Assembly (NCBI GenBank): GCA_001898645.1
Contig: MKUQ01000016.1
Span: 186,001-250,000 of the forward strand
Direction: 5' to 3'
Source: Burkholderiales bacterium 70-64
GTDB lineage: Bacteria; Pseudomonadota; Gammaproteobacteria; Burkholderiales; Burkholderiaceae_E
Length of the DNA: 64,000 nt
Shown here: piece after piece, positions 28,311-37,106 of the stretch
Layout: each line of letters begins with the position of its first letter
Position numbering within the stretch: position 1 is the first letter of the stretch
Notes under the pieces: model-generated
Database searches by the model: none
The model's input: only the letters and a program-made list of their open reading frames with translations
What the model was told of the DNA's origin: nothing
Translations under genes and position numbers: made by a program

Positions 28311-29362
28311 GGGTAGGGCCTGTTCACGCTATCGCCCCCGCGCCGGGTCTGCCGAGCCGCCGAACGAGGCGGCGCCGGCGCACGGCCGCGCGGCCGTGCC
28401 GATGCCCGCCATGCATCGAGCAGCGCCCGCTGGGCCGGCGGGGGCTGCACGCTCAGGCGCACCCAGCCCGGCAGGCCGAGCGAGGCGGCATCGCGCAGCT
28501 TGACCCCATGCGCGCGCAGCCGCGCCAGCGTCGCGGACAACGGCGGACCATCGTCCCAGCGCGCGACGAAGAACGGCGTGACGCTCGGCCGGCAGTGCCA
28601 TCCGAGCCCGCTCAGGCATTCGAGCTGGCGCTGCTTCCACCTGGCCAGGCGCCCCAGGCTGGCGCGCAGCCAGTCGTGCGTCGCGGCCTGCGTCCAGCTC
28701 TCGAGCAGCGCCACGCCGTGCGCGCCGAGCGGCCACGAGGGCGCCAGCGCGGCGAGCCGTTCGCGCAGCGCCTCGCCGGCCGCCGGCGCGATCGCATAGG
28801 CCGCCCTCACGCCGGGCAGGCCCAGCGCCTTGTTGGGGGTCCACAGCTGCCAGGCCGCGGCAGGCAGCGCCGGTGCGGCCCCGGTCAGGCGCAGCGGCGC
28901 GTAGGCGCAATCGATCACCTGCACGGTGCCCGCGCCGCAGGCGTCGATCGGCACCGAGCCGCCGTCCGGGCTGGCCGGCTCGGCATGCCAGGCGAGGCGC
29001 GCACGTTGGTCGCGGCGAGCGAGGGCCAACCCGGCCGCTCGCGCGGCGGCTGCGTAGTCGGCATAGCCCGGCCGCGGCGCGCCCACCGTGGCCGACGGCC
29101 AGCGCCGAGCGACGGCCGCGGTCATGCGCACGATGAACTCGCTGGCGCTGGCGGAGATCACGATCCGCTCGGGGCGCACGCCGTGCAGGGCGGCCAGCGA
29201 TTCGCGCAGCGCCTGGTAGGCCGGATCGGGATAGCGCGCGGCGTCGCAGCGGCGCAGCGCGCGCAGCACCGCCGGGGCCGGGCCGCAGGCATTGGCGTTG
29301 GTGGAGAAATCCCATCGCGGCACGCCGAGGGCATCGGGGCCGCCGTGCTCGATCACGCCCAC
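28307..29362 (-). CDS. cobD: L-threonine-O-3-phosphate decarboxylase (CobD/CobC-type aminotransferase fold)
   Basis: PLP enzyme making (R)-1-aminopropan-2-ol phosphate, the linker between corrin and nucleotide. 351 aa, class I aminotransferase fold. DFSTNANACGPAP near the N-terminus and the PLP-lysine motif TPNKALGLPGVR fit the family. Start GTG 29362, overlapping cbiB by 10 bp. The C-terminus is Arg/Pro-rich. An ordinary histidinol-phosphate aminotransferase is less likely given the operon. Confidence 0.9.
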   Translation of the reverse strand: MGVIEHGGPDALGVPRWDFSTNANACGPAPAVLRALRRCDAARYPDPAYQALRESLAALHGVRPERIVISASASEFIVRMTAAVARRWPSATVGAPRPGYADYAAAARAAGLALARRDQRARLAWHAEPASPDGGSVPIDACGAGTVQVIDCAYAPLRLTGAAPALPAAAWQLWTPNKALGLPGVRAAYAIAPAAGEALRERLAALAPSWPLGAHGVALLESWTQAATHDWLRASLGRLARWKQRQLECLSGLGWHCRPSVTPFFVARWDDGPPLSATLARLRAHGVKLRDAASLGLPGWVRLSVQPPPAQRALLDAWRASARPRGRAPAPPRSAARQTRRGGDSVNRPYP

Positions 29363-30321
29363 GCCGGCCTCGCCAGGCAGGCCAGCGCGGCCAGCACCAC
29401 GCCAATCGAGGCAGCACGCGCGCCCAGCCGCAGGGCCTGGGCGGTGTGCTCGGCGCGCGGCGCGGGCGCCTCCTCATTGAGCCGGTAGGCACCCGGCTTG
29501 GCCAGGCACACGCCGAGGCGCAGGGCCATGGCGCCCATGGGCCAGCCGCCGTTGGGCGAAGGCGTGCTCGCCGCCTGCGCACGCAGCTCGCGCCATGCCC
29601 GCGGCATCGGCAGCAGCAGCACGGCGGTGATGCGCGCCGGCAGCCACGACAGCAGATCGTCGGCGCGCGCCGCCCACTTGCCGGCCCATTCCCATTGGCC
29701 GCGGTAGCCCCACATCGCATCGGTCGTGTTCGCGAAACGATACAGCACCGCCCCCGGCAGACCGCCCAGCGCATACCAGAACAGCGGGGCGACGACCGAG
29801 TCGTTGAGGTTCTCCGCGAGGGTCTCGATCGCGCTCTCGCGCAGCGCCGGCTCGTCCATCGCGGCCACGTCGCGGCTGACCAGCCGGGCCAGCCGACAGC
29901 GTGCCGCGACGAGCCGGTCGGGTGCGGCGGCGCGCGGCCCGCCCGCCGGTCCGCTCAGACAGGCTTCGACCGCGGCGACCTCGTCGCGCAGCATGCGCCA
30001 GGCGAACGTCGGCGCGAACGCCAGCGCGAGGAGCGGCACGGCCAGCAGCACCGGCGCGGCCAGCAGGACCGCCTGCAGCACGGCCGCCGCGGCCACCAGC
30101 GCGGCAGCCAGGACCAGCCACAGCACAGCCCCGCCGGCGAATGCCGGCGCGGGAGGCAGCCGGCGCAGCCAGCGCCCCGGCGCCGCCAGCAGGCGCCCCA
30201 GCCACGCCACCGGATGCCAGGCATCGGGCGGTTCCCCGAAGCGAGTGTCCGCCAGCCATGCCAGCGCCAGGGCCAGCGCGAGGACGATGCCGGAGTCGGG
30301 CGGGAAGACCGGTGCGATCAT
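29353..30321 (-). CDS. cbiB: Adenosylcobinamide-phosphate synthase
   Basis: Membrane protein joining cobyric acid to aminopropanol phosphate. 322 aa. Landmarks: DTRFGEPPDAWHPVAWLGRL near the N-terminus, ETLAENLNDSVVAPLFWYALGGLPGA in the middle, and FANTTDAMWGYRG and PSPNGGWPMGAMA later. ATG 30321 overlaps the preceding ATPase gene (ATGA). Confidence 0.95.
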   Translation of the reverse strand: MIAPVFPPDSGIVLALALALAWLADTRFGEPPDAWHPVAWLGRLLAAPGRWLRRLPPAPAFAGGAVLWLVLAAALVAAAAVLQAVLLAAPVLLAVPLLALAFAPTFAWRMLRDEVAAVEACLSGPAGGPRAAAPDRLVAARCRLARLVSRDVAAMDEPALRESAIETLAENLNDSVVAPLFWYALGGLPGAVLYRFANTTDAMWGYRGQWEWAGKWAARADDLLSWLPARITAVLLLPMPRAWRELRAQAASTPSPNGGWPMGAMALRLGVCLAKPGAYRLNEEAPAPRAEHTAQALRLGARAASIGVVLAALACLARPAWA

Positions 30322-31001
30322 CGCTCGCCGCCTTCCAGGATCAGCGTCTGGAACACCAGCTCGGTCGGCGCCAGCGGCGGGGTCGAGGCGACCCGGCGTT
30401 GCGGGCCGCTGCGCACGGGCAGCGGGTGCGAGAAACCCGGCGCATCGAGCACGAAGGTGTGGAACTCGCCGTCTTCGCCGCACGGACACACGCCGGCCGG
30501 CAGGCGCTCGAGCAGCTCGGGCGTGTAGTCGAGACCGCAGAACGCGGCGCCGAGGCGCCGCGTGTCGACGCAGACGATGCGCGCCCTGATCCCGCGCGCG
30601 ATCACGCTGCGCGCGACCTCCGCGCGCGAGCGCCCCCAGAGCGGAAATACCGCCGCCAGCCCGGCCCGCGCGCAGGCCGGCTCGAGCCAGTCGCGGTGCG
30701 CCTGGAGGTCGATGTCGCCGAAGATCATGTGGGTATGGCTTTCGGCGCGCAGCCGGCGCAGCGCTTCGTCGAACACCTGCGCATAGCTGCCGGGAGCCGT
30801 GCGCGCCTCGCGCCACGCCCCGCCGGCGGCCGCCACCTGGGCGGCGAGCAGCGCCGGCGCGAGGGCGTGCGACTTGCTCGCTCCGTCGGCGTCGCACAGG
30901 GTGAGGAAGGTGCTCACCTCGAACCCTTCGTCCTTCGCCAGCAGCCAGGCCAGGCACGCATCCTTGCCGCCGCTCCAGCTGATCGCCGCGCGCATGCCCA
31001 T
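30318..31001 (-). CDS. ATP-pyrophosphatase of the diphthine-ammonia ligase family (PF01902-like)
   Basis: 227 aa. The N-terminal PP-loop SWSGGKDACLAW (about 8-19) is the ATP-pyrophosphatase signature. FGDIDLQAHRDW, FPLWGRSR and the C-terminal GEDGEFHTFVLDAP match the diphthine-ammonia ligase/ATP_bind_4 family. The eukaryotic relative amidates diphthine using ATP and ammonia; bacteria have no diphthamide. Here the gene is embedded between cobO and cbiB with 3-bp and overlapping junctions, so a role in corrinoid amide chemistry or corrinoid processing is a reasonable guess but unproven. Confidence 0.85.
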   Translation of the reverse strand: MGMRAAISWSGGKDACLAWLLAKDEGFEVSTFLTLCDADGASKSHALAPALLAAQVAAAGGAWREARTAPGSYAQVFDEALRRLRAESHTHMIFGDIDLQAHRDWLEPACARAGLAAVFPLWGRSRAEVARSVIARGIRARIVCVDTRRLGAAFCGLDYTPELLERLPAGVCPCGEDGEFHTFVLDAPGFSHPLPVRSGPQRRVASTPPLAPTELVFQTLILEGGER

Positions 31002-31004
31002 CGC

Positions 31005-31574
31005 TCAATCCTCGATGCCGCGCTGCGCCGGCACGCCGGCCTTGAAGTGGTGCTTGATCATGGTCATCTCGGTGACCGTGTCGGCGAGATCGATCAGCTC
31101 GCGCGGCGCGCCGCGGCCGGTGAGCACCACGTGCACCGACTCGGGCCGCTCGCGCAGGCAGGTCAGCACCGGCTCGAGCGGCAGCCAGCCGTAGCGCAGC
31201 GGGTACATGATCTCGTCGAGCACCACCAGGAAGTGCGCGCCGGCGCGTATCGTCGCCTCGGCGCGCTGCCATCCGTCGCGCGCCAGCTGCGCCGAGTGCT
31301 CGATGTCGCGGCTCTTCCAGCTGAATCCGTCGCCCAGCCCCTCGATCGGCACCCCGAGCTGCTCGAATGCGCGATGCTCGCCGAAGCGCGCGCTCGGCAC
31401 CTTCATGAACTGGTAGATCTTCACCGGCTTGTCGCGGCCGTGGGCACGCAGGGCCAGGCCGAAGGCCGCCGTGCTCTTGCCCTTGCCGTCGCCGGTATGA
31501 ATGATCACCAGGCCGCGGCGCTCGCCTTGCGGCTTGTCGCTGCGGCGCTCGGTCGGGAGCGATTCGATCTGCAT
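31005..31574 (-). CDS. cobO: Cob(I)yrinic acid a,c-diamide adenosyltransferase
   Basis: ATP:corrinoid adenosyltransferase of the BtuR/CobO family, attaching the 5'-deoxyadenosyl upper ligand. 189 aa. P-loop GDGKGKST at about 28-35; LDEIMYPLRYG and LTGRGAPRELIDLADTVTEM are family hallmarks. ATG 31574 lies 3 bp after the ABC ATPase stop. It serves both imported and salvaged corrinoids. Confidence 0.95.
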   Translation of the reverse strand: MQIESLPTERRSDKPQGERRGLVIIHTGDGKGKSTAAFGLALRAHGRDKPVKIYQFMKVPSARFGEHRAFEQLGVPIEGLGDGFSWKSRDIEHSAQLARDGWQRAEATIRAGAHFLVVLDEIMYPLRYGWLPLEPVLTCLRERPESVHVVLTGRGAPRELIDLADTVTEMTMIKHHFKAGVPAQRGIED

Positions 31575-31577
31575 GGC

Positions 31578-32384
31578 TCATGGCTCCAGGTTGGGGAGAG
31601 CGGTGTAGCGGCACGCGCCGGCGCCGCCGGACGCCGCCCGCGCACCGTCGCCGAGCCGCTCGATGCGCAGCGCGCCGTCGAATGCGTCGACCAGCGTGGC
31701 ATGCAGCGCGGGGCAGTCGTGCGCGCCGTCGGCCCGGACGCGCCCATCCTGCAGCACCACCAGCCGGTCGGCCTGTAGCGCCAGCGGCAGATCATGCAGC
31801 ACGCTGACCACGACGTGGGTGCGGCCGAGATCGCGCAGCAGGCGCACCATGGCGACCTGGTGCGGCGGATCGAGATGGGTCGTCGGCTCGTCCAGCAGCA
31901 GCACCGGCGCGCCGGCGCCGAGGGCGCGGGCGAGCAGCACGCGCTGGCGCTCGCCGCCGGAGAGCTCGCGCAGGCGGCGGTGTTGCCAGGCGCCGCAGCC
32001 GGTGGCGCGGATGGCCTCGTCGACCGCTGCCTCGTCCTCGGCGCCGGGAGCGGCGAACAGGCCGAGGTGCGGCAGACGGCCCAGGTGGACGACCTCGCGC
32101 ACGGTGAGCTCACCGGTCACCTCGCCGTTCTGCGACATCCAGGCGAGCCGTCGCCCGCGCTCCCGCGCGCTCCAGCGCGGCAGCACGCGGCCGGCCAGCT
32201 CGACCTCGCCGGCCGAGGGCACGAGCAGCCCGGCCATGGCCCGCAGCAGGGTCGACTTGCCGGCACCGTTGGGACCGACGATCGTCGTCCAGCCGGTGGC
32301 GAAGTCGAGCGATACCCCATGCAGCACTTCGACGCCGCCCAGGCGCACCCGCAGCCCTCGCGTGCACAGGCCTGCTTCGCTCAT
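31578..32384 (-). CDS. btuD: Cobalamin ABC transporter ATP-binding protein
   Basis: 268 aa ATPase of the FecE/BtuD family. Walker A GPNGAGKST, signature LSGGERQR, Walker B LLLDEPTTHLD and the switch His in VLHDL are all intact. ATG 32384 overlaps the permease stop (ATGA). With btuC and btuF it forms a complete B12-type importer in the inner membrane. Confidence 0.92.
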   Translation of the reverse strand: MSEAGLCTRGLRVRLGGVEVLHGVSLDFATGWTTIVGPNGAGKSTLLRAMAGLLVPSAGEVELAGRVLPRWSARERGRRLAWMSQNGEVTGELTVREVVHLGRLPHLGLFAAPGAEDEAAVDEAIRATGCGAWQHRRLRELSGGERQRVLLARALGAGAPVLLLDEPTTHLDPPHQVAMVRLLRDLGRTHVVVSVLHDLPLALQADRLVVLQDGRVRADGAHDCPALHATLVDAFDGALRIERLGDGARAASGGAGACRYTALPNLEP

Positions 32385-33388
32385 ACCCTGCTCCGCGCGT
32401 GCAGCAGCCACAGCAGGTAGCCGCCGCCGAGCACGGCGGTGAGCACGCCAACCGGCAGCTCCTGCGGCGCGATCAGGGTGCGCGCCAGCACGTCGCTCGC
32501 CAGCAGCAGCGTGCCGCCCATCGCCGTGCTGGCCGCGAGATTGAAACCATGCGCCGAGGGCGCGAAGCGCCGCACCAGATGCGGGGCCGCCAGCCCGACG
32601 AAGGCGACCAGGCCGGACTGCGACACGGCCAGGCCGGTGGCCAGCGCCACGACGCCGACCAGCACCATGCGCACCCGCCCCAGCGGCAGGCCCATCGTGC
32701 GCGCGCTGTCCTCGCCCAGCGTGAGCGCGTCCAGCGCGCGCGCGAGCCGCAGCGCCGGCGGCAGCAGCAGCGCCAGCCCGGCACCGAGCACCGCCGCGCT
32801 GCCCCACCCCAGGTAGCCGGTGGTCCCGAGCAGGAAGATCTGCTTGCCGCGCAGCGCGTCGGGCGCGACGCTGGTGACGAGGTCGCTGACTGCGCCCAGC
32901 ACCACGCCCACCACGACGCCGGCCAGCAGCAGCCGGGCGGTCTGCTCGGCGCCGCGCGCGAGCGCCAGGGTGAGCAGCACGCCGATCAGGGCGCCGAGGA
33001 AGGCTGCCGCGACCAGCCCGATCCGGGCCAGCAGGCCGGCGGTGGCCAGACCGATGCCGTGCCCGGCCAGCACGCCGGCCGCCAGCACCAGCACCACCGC
33101 CAATGCGGCACCGGCTGCCGAACCCAGCAGGTAGGGATCGGCCAGCGGATTGCGGAACAGGCCCTGCGCCACGGCCCCGGCCAAGCCGAGCAGCGCCCCG
33201 GTGAGCCAGGCGCCGAGCGTGCGCGGCGCGCGGATCTGCGCCACGATGGTCGCGGCATCCGCATCGGACAGCGCCCGCCACGACCAGCCGTCGCTGCCGG
33301 CGACCAGACCGGCCAGCATCCCGCACAGCGCAGTCAGCGCGAGCAGCAGCGAGAGCCTGCGGCGACGCAGGCGGTCGGCCTGCGGCAT
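32381..33388 (-). CDS. btuC: Cobalamin ABC transporter permease (FecCD family)
   Basis: 335 aa, about ten hydrophobic helices. FecCD motifs: RAPRTLGAWLTGALLGLAGAVAQGLFRNPLADP near the start of the core, and LVAFVGLAAPHLVRR, the site that contacts the ATPase. ATG 33388 shares one base with the btuF TGA; an in-frame ATG at 33418 would lie inside btuF. Confidence 0.92.
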   Translation of the reverse strand: MPQADRLRRRRLSLLLALTALCGMLAGLVAGSDGWSWRALSDADAATIVAQIRAPRTLGAWLTGALLGLAGAVAQGLFRNPLADPYLLGSAAGAALAVVLVLAAGVLAGHGIGLATAGLLARIGLVAAAFLGALIGVLLTLALARGAEQTARLLLAGVVVGVVLGAVSDLVTSVAPDALRGKQIFLLGTTGYLGWGSAAVLGAGLALLLPPALRLARALDALTLGEDSARTMGLPLGRVRMVLVGVVALATGLAVSQSGLVAFVGLAAPHLVRRFAPSAHGFNLAASTAMGGTLLLASDVLARTLIAPQELPVGVLTAVLGGGYLLWLLHARSRV

Positions 33389-34269
33389 CAGGAGCGCGTA
33401 TTCAGCTCGGCCAGGCATCGGGCAAGCTCGAGCGCCGCCTCGCCCAGGCGCGGCCCCGGGCGGATCAGCACTTCGTAGGTCTCGATCGGGAACCCGCAGC
33501 TGCGCTGCCGCTGCAGGGCGCGCAGGCCGGCCCAGCCGGGGCGGCGCGCCATCTCGGCGAGATCGCGCCGCGTCGCCATGACGATGTCGGGCTGCAGCCG
33601 GACGACGAACTCCGGGTTGAGCCGCGGGAACGGCCCCAGCTCGGCGGGGACGGCATTGGCCATGCCCAGCCGCCTGAGTGTCTCGTCGATGAACGAGCCG
33701 ACGCCCGCCGCGTGCGGCGCGGCGGTGATCTCGAAATAGACGCGCTGGCCGCGCAGCGCGGCAGGCACGCGCTGCGCGGCGCGCTGCAGGTCGGCCTCGA
33801 TGGCCGCCCACAGGGGCTGCGCCGCCTCGGGCCGGCCGAGCAGCCGCGCGAGCGTCTCCAGCATGTGCCGCACGTCGGCATGGGTCTGCGACTGGATCGC
33901 CACGACCTTCAGGCCCAGCGCCTCGAGCCGGTCGATCGCGCGCACCGAGGGCCCGAGCAGCACCACGTCGGGCCGCAGCGCCACGACGCGCTCGATCTGC
34001 GCGTCCTCCATGCTCCCCACCTTGGGCAGCCTCGCCACCTCGGCCGGCCAGTTCGAGAAGCGGTCGATCCCCACCAGGCTGGCGCAGGCGCCCAGCGTGC
34101 ACACGGCCTCGGTGAGCGAGGGCAGCAGGCTGACGATGCGCGTCGGCACGGCCGCGAAGCTGGTCGTCACGCCGCGATCGTCGCGTATCGTGATCTGCGC
34201 ACCGGCCGATGCGTGAGCGACCAGCGCGATCAGGCAGGCGGCGAGCGCACGCGCCAGCACGGCCTTCAC
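33388..34269 (-). CDS. btuF: Periplasmic cobalamin-binding protein
   Basis: Class III substrate-binding protein, 293 aa. Signal peptide about 1-24 (ALAACLIALVAHASAGA). The mature protein has RIVSLLPSLTEAVCTLG and LRPDVVLLGPS, as in BtuF. GTG 34269 overlaps the cobU stop (GTGA). BtuF identity rests on family pattern plus the cobalamin operon; siderophore or heme binding is less likely here. Confidence 0.9.
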   Translation of the reverse strand: MKAVLARALAACLIALVAHASAGAQITIRDDRGVTTSFAAVPTRIVSLLPSLTEAVCTLGACASLVGIDRFSNWPAEVARLPKVGSMEDAQIERVVALRPDVVLLGPSVRAIDRLEALGLKVVAIQSQTHADVRHMLETLARLLGRPEAAQPLWAAIEADLQRAAQRVPAALRGQRVYFEITAAPHAAGVGSFIDETLRRLGMANAVPAELGPFPRLNPEFVVRLQPDIVMATRRDLAEMARRPGWAGLRALQRQRSCGFPIETYEVLIRPGPRLGEAALELARCLAELNTRS

Positions 34270-34832
34270 TGTCCGCCTCCCGTCGCCGCCTTCACCGGCA
34301 CTTCGATCCCCGCCACCATCAGCGTGACCCGCGAGCATAGCGCGGCGAGCGCCTGGTGCAGGCCGCCCAGCACGTCCACGAAATGGCGCGCCTCGCGGCT
34401 CATCGGCGACACGCCGAGGCCGATCTCGTTGGAGACCAGCACCACCGGCCCCGGCGCGGCCCGCAGCGCCTGGCACAGGCCCTCGCACGCCGGCAGCGGG
34501 TCGACCGGACCCGGCGCGCTGCCCTCCAGCGGCATCATCAGGTTGGTCAGCCACAGCGGCAGGCAATCCACGACCACCAGGCAATCGGGCGCCGCATGCG
34601 CGGCGACGGCACGCGCCAGCTCGAGCGGCACCTCGACGGTCGCCAGCCCGGGCACCCGCGCGGCCCGCTCCCTGCGATGGCGCTCGATGCGCCGGCGCAT
34701 CTCGGCGTCGCCCTCGCGCGCCGTGGCCAGCAGCACGGCGCGGCGCGCCGGCGCGGCCAGCCACGCCGCGGCGCGCCGCTCGGCGCAGCGCGACTTGCCG
34801 CTCTTCTGGCCGCCGAGGATCAGCTCGCGCAT
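34266..34832 (-). CDS. cobU: Adenosylcobinamide kinase / guanylyltransferase
   Basis: Bifunctional enzyme phosphorylating cobinamide and attaching GMP. 188 aa. P-loop GGQKSGKS at about 7-14, VVVDCLPLWLTNLM in the middle and LVSNEIGLGVSP near the end are diagnostic. It lies 28 bp downstream of btuB. Together with CobS, CobT and CobC it gives the whole nucleotide-loop pathway. Confidence 0.96.
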   Translation of the reverse strand: MRELILGGQKSGKSRCAERRAAAWLAAPARRAVLLATAREGDAEMRRRIERHRRERAARVPGLATVEVPLELARAVAAHAAPDCLVVVDCLPLWLTNLMMPLEGSAPGPVDPLPACEGLCQALRAAPGPVVLVSNEIGLGVSPMSREARHFVDVLGGLHQALAALCSRVTLMVAGIEVPVKAATGGGQ

Positions 34833-34860
34833 GGCTTCGAGGCGTCCGGGATGACCGGGC

Positions 34861-36756
34861 TCAGAGGCCGCGCCAGGACAGCGTCACGAACGCCTCGCGC
34901 CCGGGCTGGTCGTAGCCGTAGACGGTCTCGTAGCGCTTGTCGCCGACGTTGTTCAGCCGCAGGCCCAGCAGCCACTGCCTGGTGAGACGCCAGTCGGCGC
35001 GCAGGTCCAGCGTGGTGTAGCCGCCCAGGCGCAGCGCATTGGCCGCGTCGTCGAAGCGATGGCTGAACGCGTTGAGGCTGCCGCCCATGCGCCAGGCGCC
35101 GAGCTCGGTGTCGGCAGCCAGCCTCAGCGCGTCCTTGGCGCGCCGCGGCAGCACCTTGTCGTAGGACGCGCCCGGCGTCACGTTGCGCGGGTCGAGGTGA
35201 TCGAGCGACGCGGCCATCGTCCAGCCCGACCACTGCGCCTCGTACGACAGGCTGAAGCCGTCGATGCGGGTGCGCGGGATGTTGGTCGGCAGGGGGCCGC
35301 TGCTGATGTAGCCGCGGATGCGGTTGTCGAACCACGCCGCGCGCAGCTGCTGGCCGGCGCCGGCCCAGCGCAGGCTCACCTCACTCTGCTTGCCCTCCTC
35401 CGGCTGCAGGTTCGGGTTGCCGAAGTTGGGATAGTAGAGCTGGTTGAAGCTCGGGGCCACGAAGCTGGTGCCATAGGAAGCGCCGAGCCGCCACGCCTGC
35501 GTGATGTCGAAACCGTAGCCCACGGTGCCGTTGGTCTGCGAGCCGTACTGCGAGTTGCGGTCGTTGCGCACGCTCGCCTGCCAGGTGTGCGGGCCATGCT
35601 GGCCGTCGAGCCCGAGCGCGATGGCATTGATGGTGCGGTCGGCCACCGTGAACGGCGTGCCGGGCCGGCGCACTTTCTGCTCGAGGTTCTCGAGCAGCAG
35701 GACGGCCGCGCCCAGCGGGGTCGCCACGTGGTTCTCCCAGGTGATCTGCTGCTGCTCGGTGGCGATCGCGCCGGTATCGAACGCGGACGCGGTGGACAGG
35801 GTGTCGTAGACGTCCTTGGAGTGCGACAGGCGTAGCGCGCTGTGCCAGGAACCGGTGACCGGGCCGCCGAAGCGCACCGTCTGCACCTCGGTGTGCAGCT
35901 TCGCCCGGCTGTCCACGCCCAGCCCGTCGTCGAACTGGGTCATGCCGTCGGACTGCAGCAGGTTCACGTCGGCACGCCAGGCCGCGCCGAGCTTCACGCC
36001 GAGGTTGGCGCTGGCCGCCGTCTGCCAGAAGCCGTCGTCGTCCGGGTTGAAGTTGCCGAACTGCACGCGCGGATTGGTCACCGAGTAGCCTCGCGTCACG
36101 GTGCGGTCGACCCGCACCGCACCGTCGAAGATGCCCTGCCCGAAGCGCAGGCCGCCGCCCAGCTGGGCGGAATGGTGCGATCCGGCGGTGACGCTCGCGT
36201 CCGGATGCACGCCCTCCGCACCCCGCCGCGTGAAGATCTGCACCACCCCGCCGACCGCCTCGCTGCCGTACAGGCCCGACATCGGACCGCGCACGATCTC
36301 GATGCGCTCGATCTGGTCGAGCGGGATGTTGTCCAGGTTCGGCGTGCCGGTGGTGGCCGAGTTGTAGCGCACGCCGTCGACCAGCAGCAGCGTGTGGCGC
36401 GCCTCGAGGCCGCGCAGGTAGATCGAGGAGGTCTTGCCCAGGCCGCCGTTGGAGGAGAACTGCACGCCCGGCTGGCGCGACAGGAGCTCCGGCAGCGTGC
36501 GGCCGGTCGCCTGCTCGATCTGGGCGCGATCGATCACCGTCACCTCGGCGATGGTCTCGTCCACGCGCATCGGCGTGCGGCTGGCAGTGACCGCGACCGG
36601 TGCCAGGGTGGGGACATCGGACTGCGGCTGCACCTGCGCCATGGCGGCGCCGCAAGCGAAGACCGGACATGCGAACAGGGAGGGCAGGAACTGCGAACGT
36701 GCAGCGGCGCGCACCCGGCGGCCAGCCGAACGGAACGGAACGGAATCGGAAACCAT
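34861..36756 (-). CDS. btuB: TonB-dependent corrinoid receptor (BtuB-like)
   Basis: Outer-membrane TonB-dependent receptor, 631 aa, typical BtuB size. A signal peptide region ends AMAQ at about 41. A TonB-box-like stretch (LAPVAVTASRTP) precedes the plug domain (IDRAQIEQATGRTLPELLSRQPGVQ, YLRGLEARHTLLLVDGVR, IEIVRGPMSGLYGSEAVGGVV). The barrel ends FVTLSWRGL. ATG 36756 gives a normal signal peptide; the open frame that extends to 36912 runs through the riboswitch and is rejected. Expression should fall when corrinoid binds the leader. Confidence 0.93.
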   Translation of the reverse strand: MVSDSVPFRSAGRRVRAAARSQFLPSLFACPVFACGAAMAQVQPQSDVPTLAPVAVTASRTPMRVDETIAEVTVIDRAQIEQATGRTLPELLSRQPGVQFSSNGGLGKTSSIYLRGLEARHTLLLVDGVRYNSATTGTPNLDNIPLDQIERIEIVRGPMSGLYGSEAVGGVVQIFTRRGAEGVHPDASVTAGSHHSAQLGGGLRFGQGIFDGAVRVDRTVTRGYSVTNPRVQFGNFNPDDDGFWQTAASANLGVKLGAAWRADVNLLQSDGMTQFDDGLGVDSRAKLHTEVQTVRFGGPVTGSWHSALRLSHSKDVYDTLSTASAFDTGAIATEQQQITWENHVATPLGAAVLLLENLEQKVRRPGTPFTVADRTINAIALGLDGQHGPHTWQASVRNDRNSQYGSQTNGTVGYGFDITQAWRLGASYGTSFVAPSFNQLYYPNFGNPNLQPEEGKQSEVSLRWAGAGQQLRAAWFDNRIRGYISSGPLPTNIPRTRIDGFSLSYEAQWSGWTMAASLDHLDPRNVTPGASYDKVLPRRAKDALRLAADTELGAWRMGGSLNAFSHRFDDAANALRLGGYTTLDLRADWRLTRQWLLGLRLNNVGDKRYETVYGYDQPGREAFVTLSWRGL

Positions 36757-36837
36757 GGAAATCTCGTACGCAGAGGCGCGCGCGCCAGCTTCCCCGCGGA
36801 GCGCGCTCAATGACGCACCACAGGGGCACGTCGCCCG

Positions 36838-37012
36838 TTGGCCGGTATCCGGGCTGGCGGACCGATCCGTGTCTCCTTCCCAGACGCCGAGGCGTCCAGT
36901 GGACGATGACACGAGCCGAAGACCGGAGTCTTCGTCCGCTTACCGTTGCGGGGGCAGCGCAGGTTGGAGTTTTCCCGGAGGGAACGACTCGCCCTGCTTC
37001 CCGTTTAACCGC
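36838..37012 (-). promoter_or_regulatory. Cobalamin riboswitch upstream of btuB
   Basis: On the minus strand the leader begins GGTTAAACGGGAAGCAGGG, then carries CTGCGCTGCCCCCGCAACGGTAAGC and ends with the B12 box GCCAGCCCGGATACCGGCC at 36840-36858. These are the conserved elements of the adenosylcobalamin riboswitch in the right order. A GGGC/GCCC hairpin (about 36824-36836) follows the B12 box and could be part of the expression platform. About 80 nt separate the box from the btuB ATG. A weak -10-like TATCAT lies at 37048-37053. The stretch 36757-37106 holds no gene. Confidence 0.95.
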
Positions 37013-37106
37013 ATCGACATGACGCCGACGCGAGCACCAACGGCGGCATGATACCTAAAATCGCCCGCGCCGCGAACGGCCGGGCTGCGCGCCGAAGGAA
37101 GGAACC

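Noticed and set aside
36757-36912. 52-residue N-terminal extension of the BtuB-like receptor
   Set aside because: It translates the cobalamin riboswitch, whose RNA elements are clear, and would bury the signal peptide.
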